From: Acanthococcus lagerstroemiae
Lineage: Eukaryota > Arthropoda > Insecta > Hemiptera > Eriococcidae
Reading direction: 5' to 3'
Assembly (NCBI GenBank): GCA_031841125.1
Contig: CM063111.1
Span: 55,985,535 to 56,049,534 of the forward strand
Length of the DNA stretch: 64,000 nt
The notes below the pieces were generated by a model. The model was not told the DNA's origin. It ran no database searches and saw nothing but the letters and a program-made list of their open reading frames with translations. Positions 45,701 to 59,050 of the stretch are shown here, in pieces (positions within the stretch are counted from its first letter, which is position 1; every line of letters begins with the position of its first letter). Made by a program: the position numbers and the translations under genes.

Positions 45701-48700
45701 ACTAAAAAACGCAAAATCCGGACTGGGATAGCTAGAGGAAAACGGTTGAAATTTTGAGAGCGGAATGATCTCCTCTTTCGAAAATGTCAACCCCGCTGTA
45801 GCCCCTCCACTCCAAAGATTTTCGAAATTATTAGTTCCCCCAGAGAAATTAGCATTTCGAAAACGACATTTCGCGTAGAAATAGCATATCAACTCGTTAA
45901 GGCCCTCCTTTTTCGTTTTCCCACGCTTCGCATCAATTGACCAAATACCATTCTTTGCAAATCGCTAATCTCTGGACGAATAAAGAAAACGGACTGGGAT
46001 TAGAGGAAAACCTTTGAAATTGAAGGTGACGGACAATGATCTCTTTCGAAAATGTTCAACCCGCTTCGCTGTAACGCCTCCCTCAAGATTTTCGCAAATT
46101 ATTGTTGCCCCAGAGAAATTAGCAATTTCGAAAACGACTTTCGCGTGGAAATAGCATATTACTGTGAAGCGCCTACACTTCATTCCTTACGCTGCAGTCG
46201 AATATCGCAACTAACCAATTGACGTTTTCAAATTCGCTATTTTCTCTGGGGAACTAATAAAACGCAAAAATCTCCGGACTGAGGATAGCTAGAGGAAAAC
46301 GTTGAAATTTTGAGAGCGAATGATCTCCTTTCGAAAATGTCAACCCGCTTCGCTGTAGCCCTCCACTCCAAAGATTTTCGCAAATTATTAGTTCGCCCAG
46401 AGAAATTGCAATTTCGAAAACGACATTTGGTATGAGAAATAGCATATTCAATCGTTGAAGGCGCTCCCTTTTTGATTTTCCTTTCACGCCTCGCACGTCG
46501 AATATGCAAGCCAACATACAACAATTGACGTTTTCAAATTCGCTATTTTCTTGGGGGAACTAATAAAACGCAAAAAATCTACGGACTGGGGGTGATTTGA
46601 AGGGAATGATTCCTTCGAATGTCAACCTCGTGTAGCCTCACCCAGATTTCATATTAGTTCGCCGAGATAGCTGAAAAGATTTGCGTATGAGAATGTATAT
46701 CGTGAAGGCGCCCTTTTCATTTTCTTCACGCTGGCACGGAATATGCACAACATAACAATTGACGTTTTCAATTCGTATTTTCTTGGGAAATAAGCAAAAT
46801 TCCGATGAGGAAGTAGGAAAACGCTGAAATTGAGGGAATGATCTCCTTCGAATGTCACCGCTGTAGCCCTCCACCAAAGATTCGCAATTATTAGTGCCAG
46901 GATTTCGAAAGTCATTGGCGTATGAGAAATGATATACTCGTGAGCGCCCCTTTTATTTCTCACGCTGCACGTCGAATATCAAGAATACATGCTCAAATTC
47001 GTTTCTTGGGAACTATAACGCAAAATTCGGATGGGATAGCTAGGGAAAAGCTTGATTGAGAGGGAATGATCTCCTTTCGAATGTCAACCCTTCGCTGTAG
47101 CCCCTCCACTCAAGATTTTCGAAATTATAGTTGCCGAGAAATACATTCGAAACGAATTTGGGAGAATAGCCCTATTATCGTGAGGCCCCTTTGATAGCTA
47201 GAGGAAACGGCTTGAAATTTTGAGAGCGGAATGATCTCCTCTTTCGAAATGTCAACCCGCTTCGCTGTAGCCCTCCACTCCAAAGATTTTCGCAATTATT
47301 AGTTCGCCCCAGAGAAATTAGCATTTCGAAAACGCATTTGCGTATGAGAAATAGCATATTACTCGTTGAAGGCGCCTCCCTTTTTCATTTTCCTTCACGC
47401 CTTCGGCACGTCGAATATGCAAGCCAACATACACCAATTGACGTTTTCAAATTCGCTATTTTCTCTGGGGGGAACTAATAAAACGCAAAAATCTCCGGAC
47501 TGAGGATAGTAGAGGAAAACGGCTTGAAATTTTGAGAGCGGAATGATCTCCTCTTTCGAAAATGTCAACCGCTTCGCTGTAGCCCTCCACTCCAAAGATT
47601 TTCGCAAATTATTAGTTCGCCCCAGAGAAATAGCGTTCGAAAACGTCATTTGCGTATGAGAAATAGCATATTACTCGTTGAAGGGCCTCCCTTTTTCATT
47701 TTCCTTACGCCTTGGAACGTCGAATATGCAAGCCACCATACACCAATTGACTTTTCAAATCGCTATTTTCTCTGGGGGAAATAAAACGCAAAAATTCCGG
47801 ATGAGGATAGCTAGAGGAAACGGCTTGAATTTGAAGCGGATGTCTCCTCTTTCGAAATGTCAACCTTCGCTGTAGCCTCCATCCAATTTCGCAATTATTA
47901 GTTCGCCCAGAGAAATTAGCAATTCGAAACGACATTTCGCGTATGAGAAATAGATTTCAACTCGTTGAAGGCGCCTCCACTTTTTCGATTTTCTTAGTTC
48001 GCAAATATATACCCAGAGATTAGCATTTCGAGCGACATTTAAAAGAAAAATTCAATGTAAGGGCTCCACTTTTGATTTTACCCGGATGATATCACAAATA
48101 CCCATTGAGTTCAAATCCATTTTCGGAAATAAAACGCAAAAATTGACGGATTCAAGAAAACGCTAATTTGAGAATGATCTCTTGAAGCACCTTCTATCCT
48201 CACTTGCCGTCAAATATGTGCCCAAAAATGAGCATTCGAAACTCTTTGGCGAAAAAAAGCAATTAACTCTGAAGGAGCGACCTTTAATTTTAGCCGGCAC
48301 GTCATATGAAGCAACACCCATTGACGTTTTCAAATTCCATTTTCTGGGAATAATTAAACCAAAAATCACGCTGAGAAGCAAGGAAAACGGTTGAAATTTT
48401 AAGCGTGACTCCTCTTTCGAAAATGTCACCCGCTTCGTGTAGCTCCATCACCAAATTTTCCAATTTAGTTCTCCAAGAAATCTTCGAAAACGATGCAAGA
48501 AAAATCTATTTACTGTTGAAGGGCACGCTTTTTCAATATGTTCCCTTCGGCACGTCGATCAAGCCACATCACCAATGATTTTCAAATTATTTTCCGGGGA
48601 ATTAAACGCAAATTCGGACTGAGAATAAGAAACGCTGAAATTGAGAGCGATACTCCTCTTTCGAAATGCACCCGCTCGCGTAGAGCCACATCACCAAGAT

Positions 48701-51700
48701 TTTCGCAAATTATTAGTTCGACCCAGAGAAATTAGCATTTCGAAAACGACATTTCGCGTATGAGAAATATTTTAACTCGTTGAAGGCGCCTCCACTTTTC
48801 GATATTCCTTCACGCCTTCGCACGTCGAATATGCAGCCAACATACACCAATTGACGTTTTCAAATTCGCTATTTCTCTGGGGGAACTAATAAAACGCAAA
48901 AATTCGACTGAGATAGCTAGAGAAAACGGCTTGAAATTTTGAGAGCGAATGATCTCCTCTTTCGAAAATGTCAACCCGCTTCGCTGTAGCCTCCACTCCA
49001 AGATTTCGCAAATTATTAGTTCGCCCCAGAGAAATTAGCATTTCGAAAACGACATTTCGCGTATGAGAAATAGCATATTAACTCGTTGAAGGCGCCTCCA
49101 CTTTTTCGATTTTCCTTCACGCCTTCGGCACGTCGAATATGCAAGCCAACATACACCAATTGACGTTTTCAAATTCGCTATTTTCTCTGGGGGAACTAAT
49201 AAAACGCAAAAATCTCCGGACTGGGGATATCTAGAGGAAAACGGTTTGAAATTTTGAGAGCGAAATGATCTCCTCTTTCGAAAATGTCAACCCGCTTCGC
49301 TGTAGCCCCCTCCACTCCAAAGATTTCGCAAATTATTAGTTCGCCCAGAGAAATAGCATTCGTCGAAAACGTACATTTTGGCGTATGAGAAATAGCATAT
49401 TACTGTTGAAGGAAACGCCTTTCGATTTTAGAGCTTTGCACTTTCGAAATGCAAACCCTCCATGACGTTCAAATCGCATTTTCCGGAATAATAACGCAAA
49501 AATCCGCGATCTAAGAAAAGGCTTGAAATTTGAGAGCGATGTTACGCCTTTAAAATTCAACCCGTTCCGTTGCCCCCTCCACAAAATTCAAATTAGTTCG
49601 TCAAAGATTTGGCGACTAAAACGCATTGGCTAGAATAGAAAGCTTGAAGGCGCTCCCCTTTTTCATAATTGTTCACCCTTCTGGCACTCATCAAGCCAAA
49701 TTACTATTGCGTTCAAATGCATTCTCAGGGCTATAAAACAAATTAGCTGTGAAGCGGAACTGTTAAACTTAGGCGGAGTTCCTATTCAAAGTCAACCCCT
49801 TCGTGTCTCCCATTTTGCAAATTATAGTCAACCCAGAGAATAGCTAGAAAACGGCTTGAAAATAGAAATACTCTTGAAAACTCACCCTCTTCCGTTCACG
49901 CCTCACTCCGATTTTGCAATAATACCCCAGAAAATTCGTTTCCTTTGGGATAAAAAGCAATAACTCGTGATAGCGCACCTTTTAATTTTTAGCGGACTCA
50001 TTGCAAAGCAACCCCTTGAGTTTCATCCATTAATTTGCGAATAATAAACGCAAAAATGAGAAGCTGAAAACGGTTGAAATTTGAAGGAATGATCTCCTCT
50101 TGAAATCACCCCTTCCTGTTCCTCCACCCAGATTTCGCAATATAGTCCACCAAAAATACCAATTCGACAAACGTATTTCGCTAGGGAATAATATAAACCG
50201 ATAAGGCGCCTCGAACTTTTTGAAACTTCGTTTAACGCCTTCGAATCGAAACAGCCACTACCCATGACTTTCAAATTATTTTCCGGAGAAATAACCAAAA
50301 CATTCGGCGAGAGAATGAAAACGTTGAATGGCGAATTTTCTTTCGAAAATCTCACCCCTGCCTGATGCCTCCACATCCAATTTTCGCATTAATAATAGTC
50401 GCCCAGAGAAATGCATTCGAAACGCATTTGCGTATGAGAAATAGCATATTAGCTCGTTGAAGGCGCTCCACTTTTCGATATATTCCTTCACGCCTTGGCA
50501 CGTCGAATATGCAAGCCAACATCACCATTACGTTTCAAATTCGCTATTTTCTCTGGGGAACTAATAAAACGCAAAATCCGGACTGAGAACTAAGGAAAAC
50601 GGCTTGAAATTTTGAAGCGAATGATCTCCTCTTCGAAAATGTCAACCCGCTTCGCTGTAGCCCCTCCACTCCAAAGATTTGCGCAAATTATTAGTTCGCC
50701 CCAGAGAAATTAGCAATTTCGAAAACGACATTTCGCGTATGAGAAATAGCAATTCAACTCGTTAAGGCGTCCTCACTTTTTCGGATTTTCCTTTCACGAC
50801 CTCGGCACGTCGAATATGCAAGCACAAACACCAATTGACGTTTTCAAATTCGCTATTTTCTCTTGGGGCGAACTAATAAAACGCAAAAATCTCGACTGAG
50901 GATAGCTAGAGGAAAACGGTTGAAATTTTGAGAGCGAATGATCTCCTCTTTCGAAAATGTCAACCCGCTTCGCTGTAGCCCTCCACTCCAAGATTTTCGC
51001 AAATTATTGCCCAATGAGAATGAATTCGAAAACGCATTTGCGTATGAAAATTAGCTATTTTAACTCTTGAAGGCGCCTCCACTTTTTCGGATTCCTTCAG
51101 CCTTCGGCACGTCGAATATGCAAGCCAAATACACCAATTGACGTTTTCAAATTCGCTATTTTCTCCTGCGGGCGAATCTAATAAAACGCAAAATATCTCC
51201 GGACTGAGATAGCTAGAGGAAAACGTTGAAATTTTGAGGGAATGATCTCCTCTTCGAAAATGTCAACCTCGTTTCGCTGTAGCCTCCACCAAAGATTTTC
51301 GCAAATTATATTCGCCCCAGAATAATTAGTTTTCGAAAACGACATTTGCGATGAGAAATAGCATATTCCGTTGAAGGCGCAAACTTTTTGATTTTCGTTA
51401 ACGCCTTCGGCACGTCGATTATGCAGCCACCAAATTACCAATTGACGTTTCCAAATTCGCTATTTCTCTGGGGGAACAAAAACGCAAAAAATCTCGACTG
51501 GATAGAGGCAACTTGAAATTTTGAGCGGATGATATTCTCCGAAAATGTCAACCCCATTCGTGTTAGCATCTCCACTCCAAGATTTTCGCAAATTATTAGT
51601 TCCACCCGAGAAATAGCATTCGAAAACGACATTTGCGTATGAGAAATAGCATTCTCTTTGAAGGCCCCCCTTTTGTATTCCTTCAACGACTTTGGCATAG

Positions 51701-54700
51701 TCGAATTGCAAGCCACAACACCAATTGCGTTTCAAATTCGCTATTTCTCTGGGAATAATAAAACGCAAAAATCTCCGGACTTTGGACTAGAGAAAACGGC
51801 TTGAATTTTGAGACTGGAATGATCTCCTCTTTCGAAAATGTCAACCGCTTCCTTGCCTCCAGCCAAAATTTTCGCAAATATAGTTCGACCCGAGAAATAG
51901 CTCTCGAAAACGCTTAATTGTATGAGAAATAGCATATTCATCGAAAGCGCCTCCCTTTTTCTATATTCCTTCACGGACTTTGCAACGTCAATATCAAGCC
52001 AACATACACCAATTGACGTTTTCAAATTCGCTATTTTCTGGAGGAACTAATTTAAAAGCAAAATCTCCGACTGAGGAGCTAAGGAAAACGGCTTGAAATT
52101 TTGAAGCGAGATATTCCTCTTTCGAAAATGTCAACCCGCTTCGCTGTAGCCCTCCACCCAAAGATTTTCGCAAATTATTAGTTCGCCCCAGGAAATGAGC
52201 CGTCTCAAAACGTACATTTGCGTATAAAATAGCTATTTACTCGTTGAGGCGCTCCCCTTTTACTCAATATTCCGTTCACGCCTTGGCACGTCGAATATGC
52301 AAGCCAACATACACCAATTGACGTTTTCAAATTCGCTATTTTCTCTGGGGCGAACAATAAAACGCAAAAATTCCGGACTGAGGATAGCTAGAGGAAAACG
52401 GCTAAATTTTGAGAGCGGAATGATTCCTCTTCGAAATGTCAACCCCTTCGCTGTAGCCTCACTCAAAGATTTTCGCAAATTATTATTCGCCAAAAATTGA
52501 GCTTTCGAAAACGCATTTGCTATGAGAAATAGCAAAACTCAAAACTCGTTGAAGGCGCCTCCACTTTTTCGGATTATTCTTCACGCCTTGGACTCGTCGA
52601 ATATGCAATGCCAACATACACCAATTGACGTTTTCAAATTCGCTATTTTCTCTGGGGCGAACTAATAAAACGCAAAAATCTCCGGACTGAGGATAGCTAG
52701 AGGAAAACGGCTTGAAATTTTGAGAGCGGAATGATCTCTTTCGAAAATGTCAACCCGCTTCGCTGTAGCCCTCCACTCAAAGATTTTCGCAAATTATTAG
52801 TTCGCCCAGAGAAATAGCCTTGAAAACGCATTTGCGTATGAGAAATAGCATATTCTCGTGAAGGCGCTCCCTTTTTCATTTCCTTCACGCCTTCGCACGT
52901 CGAATATGCAAGCCAACATACACCAATTGACGTTTTCAAATCGCTATTTTCTCTGGGAACTAATAAACGCAAAATCTCCGGACTGGGATAGCTAGAGAAA
53001 ACGGCTTGAAATTTTGAGAGCGAATGATCTCCTCTTCGAAATGTCAACCGCTTCGCTGTGCCCTCCACTCCAAATCGCAAATTTAGCCCAAATTATTACG
53101 TCTGCTATTCAGAGGCACTTCCCCTCGCTCAACGAAAAGACGTCAATTATCGGGGGTATGATTCGAACAATAATAGCATATTTAAAGCACTGTTGAAGTG
53201 CGTACGTTGAAGCGCCTCCACTTTTTCATTTTCCTTCACGCCTTCGGCACGTCGAATATGCAAGCCAACATACACCAATGACGTTTTCAAATTCTTTTAT
53301 CCTTTGGGACTAATAAAAGCAAAAATCCCGACTGAGATACAAAAGGCTTGAAATTTTGAGACGAATATCCCTCAAAATCACCCGCTTCGCTAGCCCCCCT
53401 CAAAATTTTCGCAAATTATTAGTTCCCCAGAGAAACAATCGACGTCAACGCTGCTATAAAGATTTCACATTTATTAGGCCCCCAGTATATTATTCTTTCA
53501 AACCTTCGGCATGAAATACCAATTCAACCCAATGCGCTTTCCAAATTTATTTTCTTGGCAACCATAGAAACGCAAAAATCTCCAGAATACAAGGAAATGC
53601 TTAAATTTTGAGCATGTCACTCTTTAAATGCAAACTCCGCTGCGGTACACCAAAGATTTTGAAATTTATTAGGCGGAAATCTCATTTCGAAAAGTACTTC
53701 GCTATGTAGCCCCCTCCACTCCAAGATTTTCGCAAATTATTAGTTCGCCCCAGAGAAATAGCAATTTCGAAAACGACATTTCGCGTATGAGAATTGCATA
53801 TTCAACTCGTTGAAGGCGCCTCCACTTTTTCGGATATTTCCTTTCACGCCTTTCGGCACGTCGAATATGCAAGCCAACAACCCAATGACGTTTTCAAATT
53901 CGCATTTTTCTCTGGGGCAACTAATTAAAACGCAAAAATCTCCGGAACTGAGATTAGCTAAGGAAAACGGCTTGAAATTTTGAAGCGAATGATCTCCTTT
54001 CGAAAATGTCAACCCGCTTCGCTGTACCGCCCTCCACTCCAAAGATTTTCGCAAATTATTAGTTCGCCAGAAGAAATAGCAAATTTCGAGAACGACATTT
54101 CGCGTATGAGAAATAGCATATTCAACTCTTGAAGGCGCTCCACTTTTCGATTTTCCTTCACGCCTTCGCACGTCGAATATGCAAGCCAACATACACCATT
54201 GACGTTTTCAAATTCGCTATTTTCTCTGGGCGAACTAATAAAACGCAAAATCTCGGACTGGGATAGCTAGAGGAAAACGGTTGAAATTTTGGAGCGGAAT
54301 GATTCCTCTTCGAAAATGTCAAGCTCGCTGACTCACCAAGATTTCGCAATTTTAGTTCGCCCCAAAGAAATAGCCGTCTCCAAACGTCCAATTTGCGAAT
54401 AGAAATAGCATATTAGCTCGCTCGAAGCGCCTACCCTTTCGATAACTTCCATTCGCTCGCAGTCGAATTATCATGCAACTACCCAATTGACTTTTCAATT
54501 CCATATCTTTCTCCTTGGCGGGAAACTAATAAAACGCAAAAAACTTCGAACTGAGTACTAGGGTAAAAAACGCTGAAATTTTGAAGCGGAATGATCATCT
54601 TTCGAAAAGTCAATCAGGCTGCATGTCCCCTCCACTCAAAGATTTTCGCAAATATTAGTTCCCCAAGAATTAGCATATTTCGAAAACGACATTTGCGATT

Positions 54701-57700
54701 GAGAAAAGCATATTTCAGCTGTTGAAGGCCCTCCACTTTTTCGAATTCCTTCACTCCTTCGGCACTTCGAATATGCAGCACAACTACAAATGACGTTTCA
54801 AATTCGCTATTTTCTCTGGGAACTATAAGAACGACAAAAAAATCTCCGGACTGAGGATAGCTAGAGGAAAACGGCTTGAAATTTTGAGAGCGGAATGATC
54901 TCCTCTTCGAAAATGTCAACCCGCTTCGCTGTGCCCCTCCACTCCAAAGATTTTCGCAAATTATTAGTTCCCCCAGAGAAATAGCTTTCGAAAACGACAT
55001 TTGCGTATGAGAAATAGCATATTTAAGCTCTTTTCGAAGGCGCCCCCTTTTTCGGATTATCTTACAACATACCCTTCGCACGTCGAAATATGCATCCAAC
55101 ATAACCAATGACGTTCAAATTCGCTATTTCTCGGGGGAACTAATGAAAACGCAAAAATCTAGCGGATGGATACTAGAGGAAAACGGCTTGAAATTTTGAG
55201 AGCGAAATGATCTCTCTTTCGAAAATGTCAACCCGCTTCGCTGTAGCGCCTCCACTCCAAAGATTTTCGCAAATTATTAGTTCCCCCAGAGAAATTAGCA
55301 TATTTCGAAAACGACAATTTCGCGTTAGAAATGCATTATTCAACTCGATGAAGGCGCCTCCACTTTTTCGATATTTCCTTCACGCCCTCGGCACGTCGAA
55401 TATGCAAGCCAACATACACCAATTGACGTTTTCAATTCGCTATTTTCTCTGGGGAACTAATAAACGCAAAAATCCGACTAGGATAGCTAGAGGAAAACGG
55501 CTTGAAATTTTGAGAGCGGAATGATCTCCTCTTTCGAAAATGTCAACCCGCTTCGCTGTAGCCCCCTCCACTCCAAAGATTTTCGCAAATTATTAGTTCG
55601 CCCCAGAGAAATTAGCATTTCGAAAACGACATTTCGCGTATAGAAATAGCATATTCACTCGTTGAAGGCGCCTCCACTTTTCGATTTTCCTTTCACGCCT
55701 TCGGCACTCGAATATCAAGCCAACATACACCAATTGACGTTTTCAAATTCGCTATTTTCTCTGGGGCGAACTAATAAAACGCAAAATCTCCGGACTGAGA
55801 TAGCTAGAGGAAAACGGCTTGAAATTTTGAGAGCGAATGACTCCTCTTTCGAAAATGTCAACCCGCTTCGCTGTAGCCCTCCACTCCAAAGATTTTCGCA
55901 ATTATAGTTCGCCCCAGAGAAATAGCTTCGAAAACGCATTTGCGTATGAGAAATAGCATATTTACTCGTTGAAGGCGCCTCCACTTTTCATATTCCTTCA
56001 CGCCTTCGGCACGTCGATATGCAAGCCAACATACACCAATTGACGTTTCAAATTCGCTATTTTCTCTGGGGGAACTAATAAAACGCAAAAATCTCCGACT
56101 GAGGATAGCTAGAGAAACGGTTGAAATTTTGAGAGCGAATGATCTCCTCTTTCGAAAATGTCAACCCGCTTCGCTGTAGCTGCCTCCACTCCAGAGATTT
56201 TCGCAAATTATTAGTTCGCCCAAGAGAAATGAGCCATCTCGAAAACGTCATTTGGCGTATGAGAAATAGCATATTTAGCTCGTTGAAGGCGCCTCCCCTT
56301 TTTCATATATTCCGTTCACGCCTTCGGCACGTCGAATATGCAAGCCAACATACACCAATTGACGTTTTCAAATTCGCTATTTTCTCTGGGGGGAACTAAT
56401 AAAACGCAAAAATCTCGGACTGAGGATAGCAGAGGAAAACGTTGAAATTTTGAGAGCGGAATGATCTCCTCTTTCGAAATGTCAACCGCTTCGCTGTAGG
56501 GCCTCCACTCCAAAGATTTCGCAAATTATTAGTTCCCCCAGAGAAATGCATTTCGAAAACGACATTTGCGTATGAGAAATAGCATATTAACTCGTTGAAG
56601 GCGCCTCCCTTTTCATTTTCCTTTCACGCCTTCGGCACGTCGAATATGCAAGCCAACATACACCAATTGACGTTTTCAAATTCGCTATTTTCTCTGGGGA
56701 ACTAATAAAAACAAAAATCTCCGGACTGAGGATAGCTAGAGGAAAACGGTTGAAATTTTGAGAGCGGAATGATCTCCTCTTTCGAAAATGTCAACCCGCT
56801 TCGCTGTAGCCCCTCCACTCCAAAGATTTTCGCAAATTATTAGTTCCCCCAAGAAATTAGCTTTCGAAACGCATTGCGTATGAGAAATAGCATATTACTC
56901 GTTGAAGCGCCTCCCTTTTTCATTTTCCTTCACGCCTTCGGCACGTCGAATATGCAAGCCAACATCACCAATTGACGTTTTCAAATCGCTATTTTCTCTG
57001 GGGAACTAATAAAACGCAAAAATCCCGGACTGAGGATAGCTAGAGGAAAACGGTTGAAATTTTGAGAGCGGAATGATCTCCTCTTTCGAAAATGTCAACC
57101 CGCTTCCTGTAGCCCCCTAAATTTCAATTATTAGTTCGCCCCAGAGAAATAGCATTCGAAAACGCATTGCGATAGAAATAGCATATTACTCGTTGAAGCG
57201 CCTCCCTTTTTCATTTCCTTCACGCTTCGCACGTCGATATGCAAGCCAACAACACAATTGACGTTTTCAAATTCGCTATTTCTCTGGGAACTAATAAAAC
57301 GCAAAAATCTCCGGACTGAGGATAGCTAGAGGAAAACGGCTTGAAATTTTGAGAGCGGAATGATCTCCTCTTCGAAATGTCAACCCGCTTCGCTGTGCTC
57401 ACCAAGATTGAATATAGTTCGCCCAGAGAAATAGCATTCGAAAACGCATTCGCGTATGAAAATAGCATATTCATCGTTGAAGGCGCCTCACTTTTTCATT
57501 CTTCACGCTTCGGCACGTCGAATATGCAGCCAACATACCAATTGCGTTCAAATTCGCTATTTCTCTGGGGAACTAATAAACGCAAAATCTCCGGACTGAG
57601 GATAGCTAGAGAAAACGGCTTGAAATTTTGAAGCGAATGATCTCCTCTTCGAAAATGTCAACCTCGCTGTAGCCTCACTCAAAGATTTTCGCAAATATTA

Positions 57701-59050
57701 GTTCGCCCAGAGAAATGCTTCGAAAACGCATTTGCGTATGAGAAATAGCATATTACTCGTTGAAGCGCCTCCTTTTCATTTCCTTCACGCTTCGCACGTC
57801 GAATATGCAAGCCAACATACACCAATTGACGTTTCAAATTCGCTATTTTCTCTGGGGGAACTAATAAAACGCAAAATCTCCGGACTGAGGATAGCTAGAG
57901 GAAAACGGTTGAAATTTTGAGAGGGAATGATCTCCTCTTTCGAAAATGTCAACCGCTTCGCTGTAGGCCTCCACTCCAAAGATTTTCGCAAATTATTAGT
58001 TCGCCCCAGAGAAATGAGCCTTCGAAAACTATTTGGCGTATGAGAAATAGCATATTTAGCTCGTTGAAGGCGCCTCCCCTTTTTCATATATTCCGTTCAC
58101 GCTCCTTGCAGTCGAAATGCAAGCAACATCACAATTGCTTTTCAAATTCGCTATTTTCTCTGGGGAACTAAAAACGCTAAAAATCCGGACTTGAGATGCT
58201 AGAGGAAAACGCTTTGAAATTTAGCGGAATGATTCCCTTTCGAAAATTCCAACGATTGTGTAGGGGCTCCCTCCAAAGATTTTCGCAAATCATTAGTTCG
58301 CCCCAGAGAAATTAGCAATTTGAAACGACTTTCGGTATAGAAATCAATTCACTCGTTGAAAGAGCCTACAACCCTTTGCCATTTAATTCCTTTCACGCCT
58401 TCGGCACATCGAATATGCAAGCCAACATACACCAATTGACGTTTTCAAATTCGCATTTTTCTGGGGGAACTAATAAAACGCAAAAATCTCGGACTGAGGA
58501 TAGCTAGAGGAAAACGGTTGAAATTTTGAGAGCGAATGATCTCCTTTCGAAAAGTCACCCGTTCGCTGTAGTCGCCTCCACCAAGATTTTCGCAAATTAT
58601 TAGTTCGCCCAGAGAATAGCATTTCGAAAACGACATTTGCGTATGAGAAATTGCATTTCAACTCGTTGAAGGCGCCAACTTTTTCGGATTTTCTTTCAGC
58701 CTTCGGCACGCGAATATGCAAGCCAACATACACCAATTACGTTTCAATTCGCTTTTCTCTGGGAATAATAAAACGCAAAAATCTCGGACTGGGATACTAG
58801 AGGAACGTTGAAATTTTGAGAGCGGAATGACTCCTCTTTCGAAAATGTCACCCTTCGCTGTAGCACCTCATCCAAGATTTTCGCAAATTATTAGTTCGCC
58901 CAGAGAAATTACAATCGAAAACGCATTTGCGTATGAGAAATAGCATATTCAACTCGTTGAAGGCGCCTCCACTTTCGGATTCCTTCACGCCTTCGCACGT
59001 CGAATTGCAACCAACATACACCAATTGACGTTTCAAATTCGCTATTTCTT
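42750..59050. other. Error-like middle of the array: monomers riddled with small deletions
   Basis: Relative to the clean monomers, most units here lack scattered single bases or short runs. In the worst patches (43050-43600, 44960-45440, 46570-47200, 48000-48700, 49400-50400, 53060-53700) up to about a third of the bases are missing while order is kept. Losses greatly outnumber substitutions and often shorten homopolymers. The pattern is that of uncorrected long-read consensus rather than biological decay. Confidence 0.75.
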
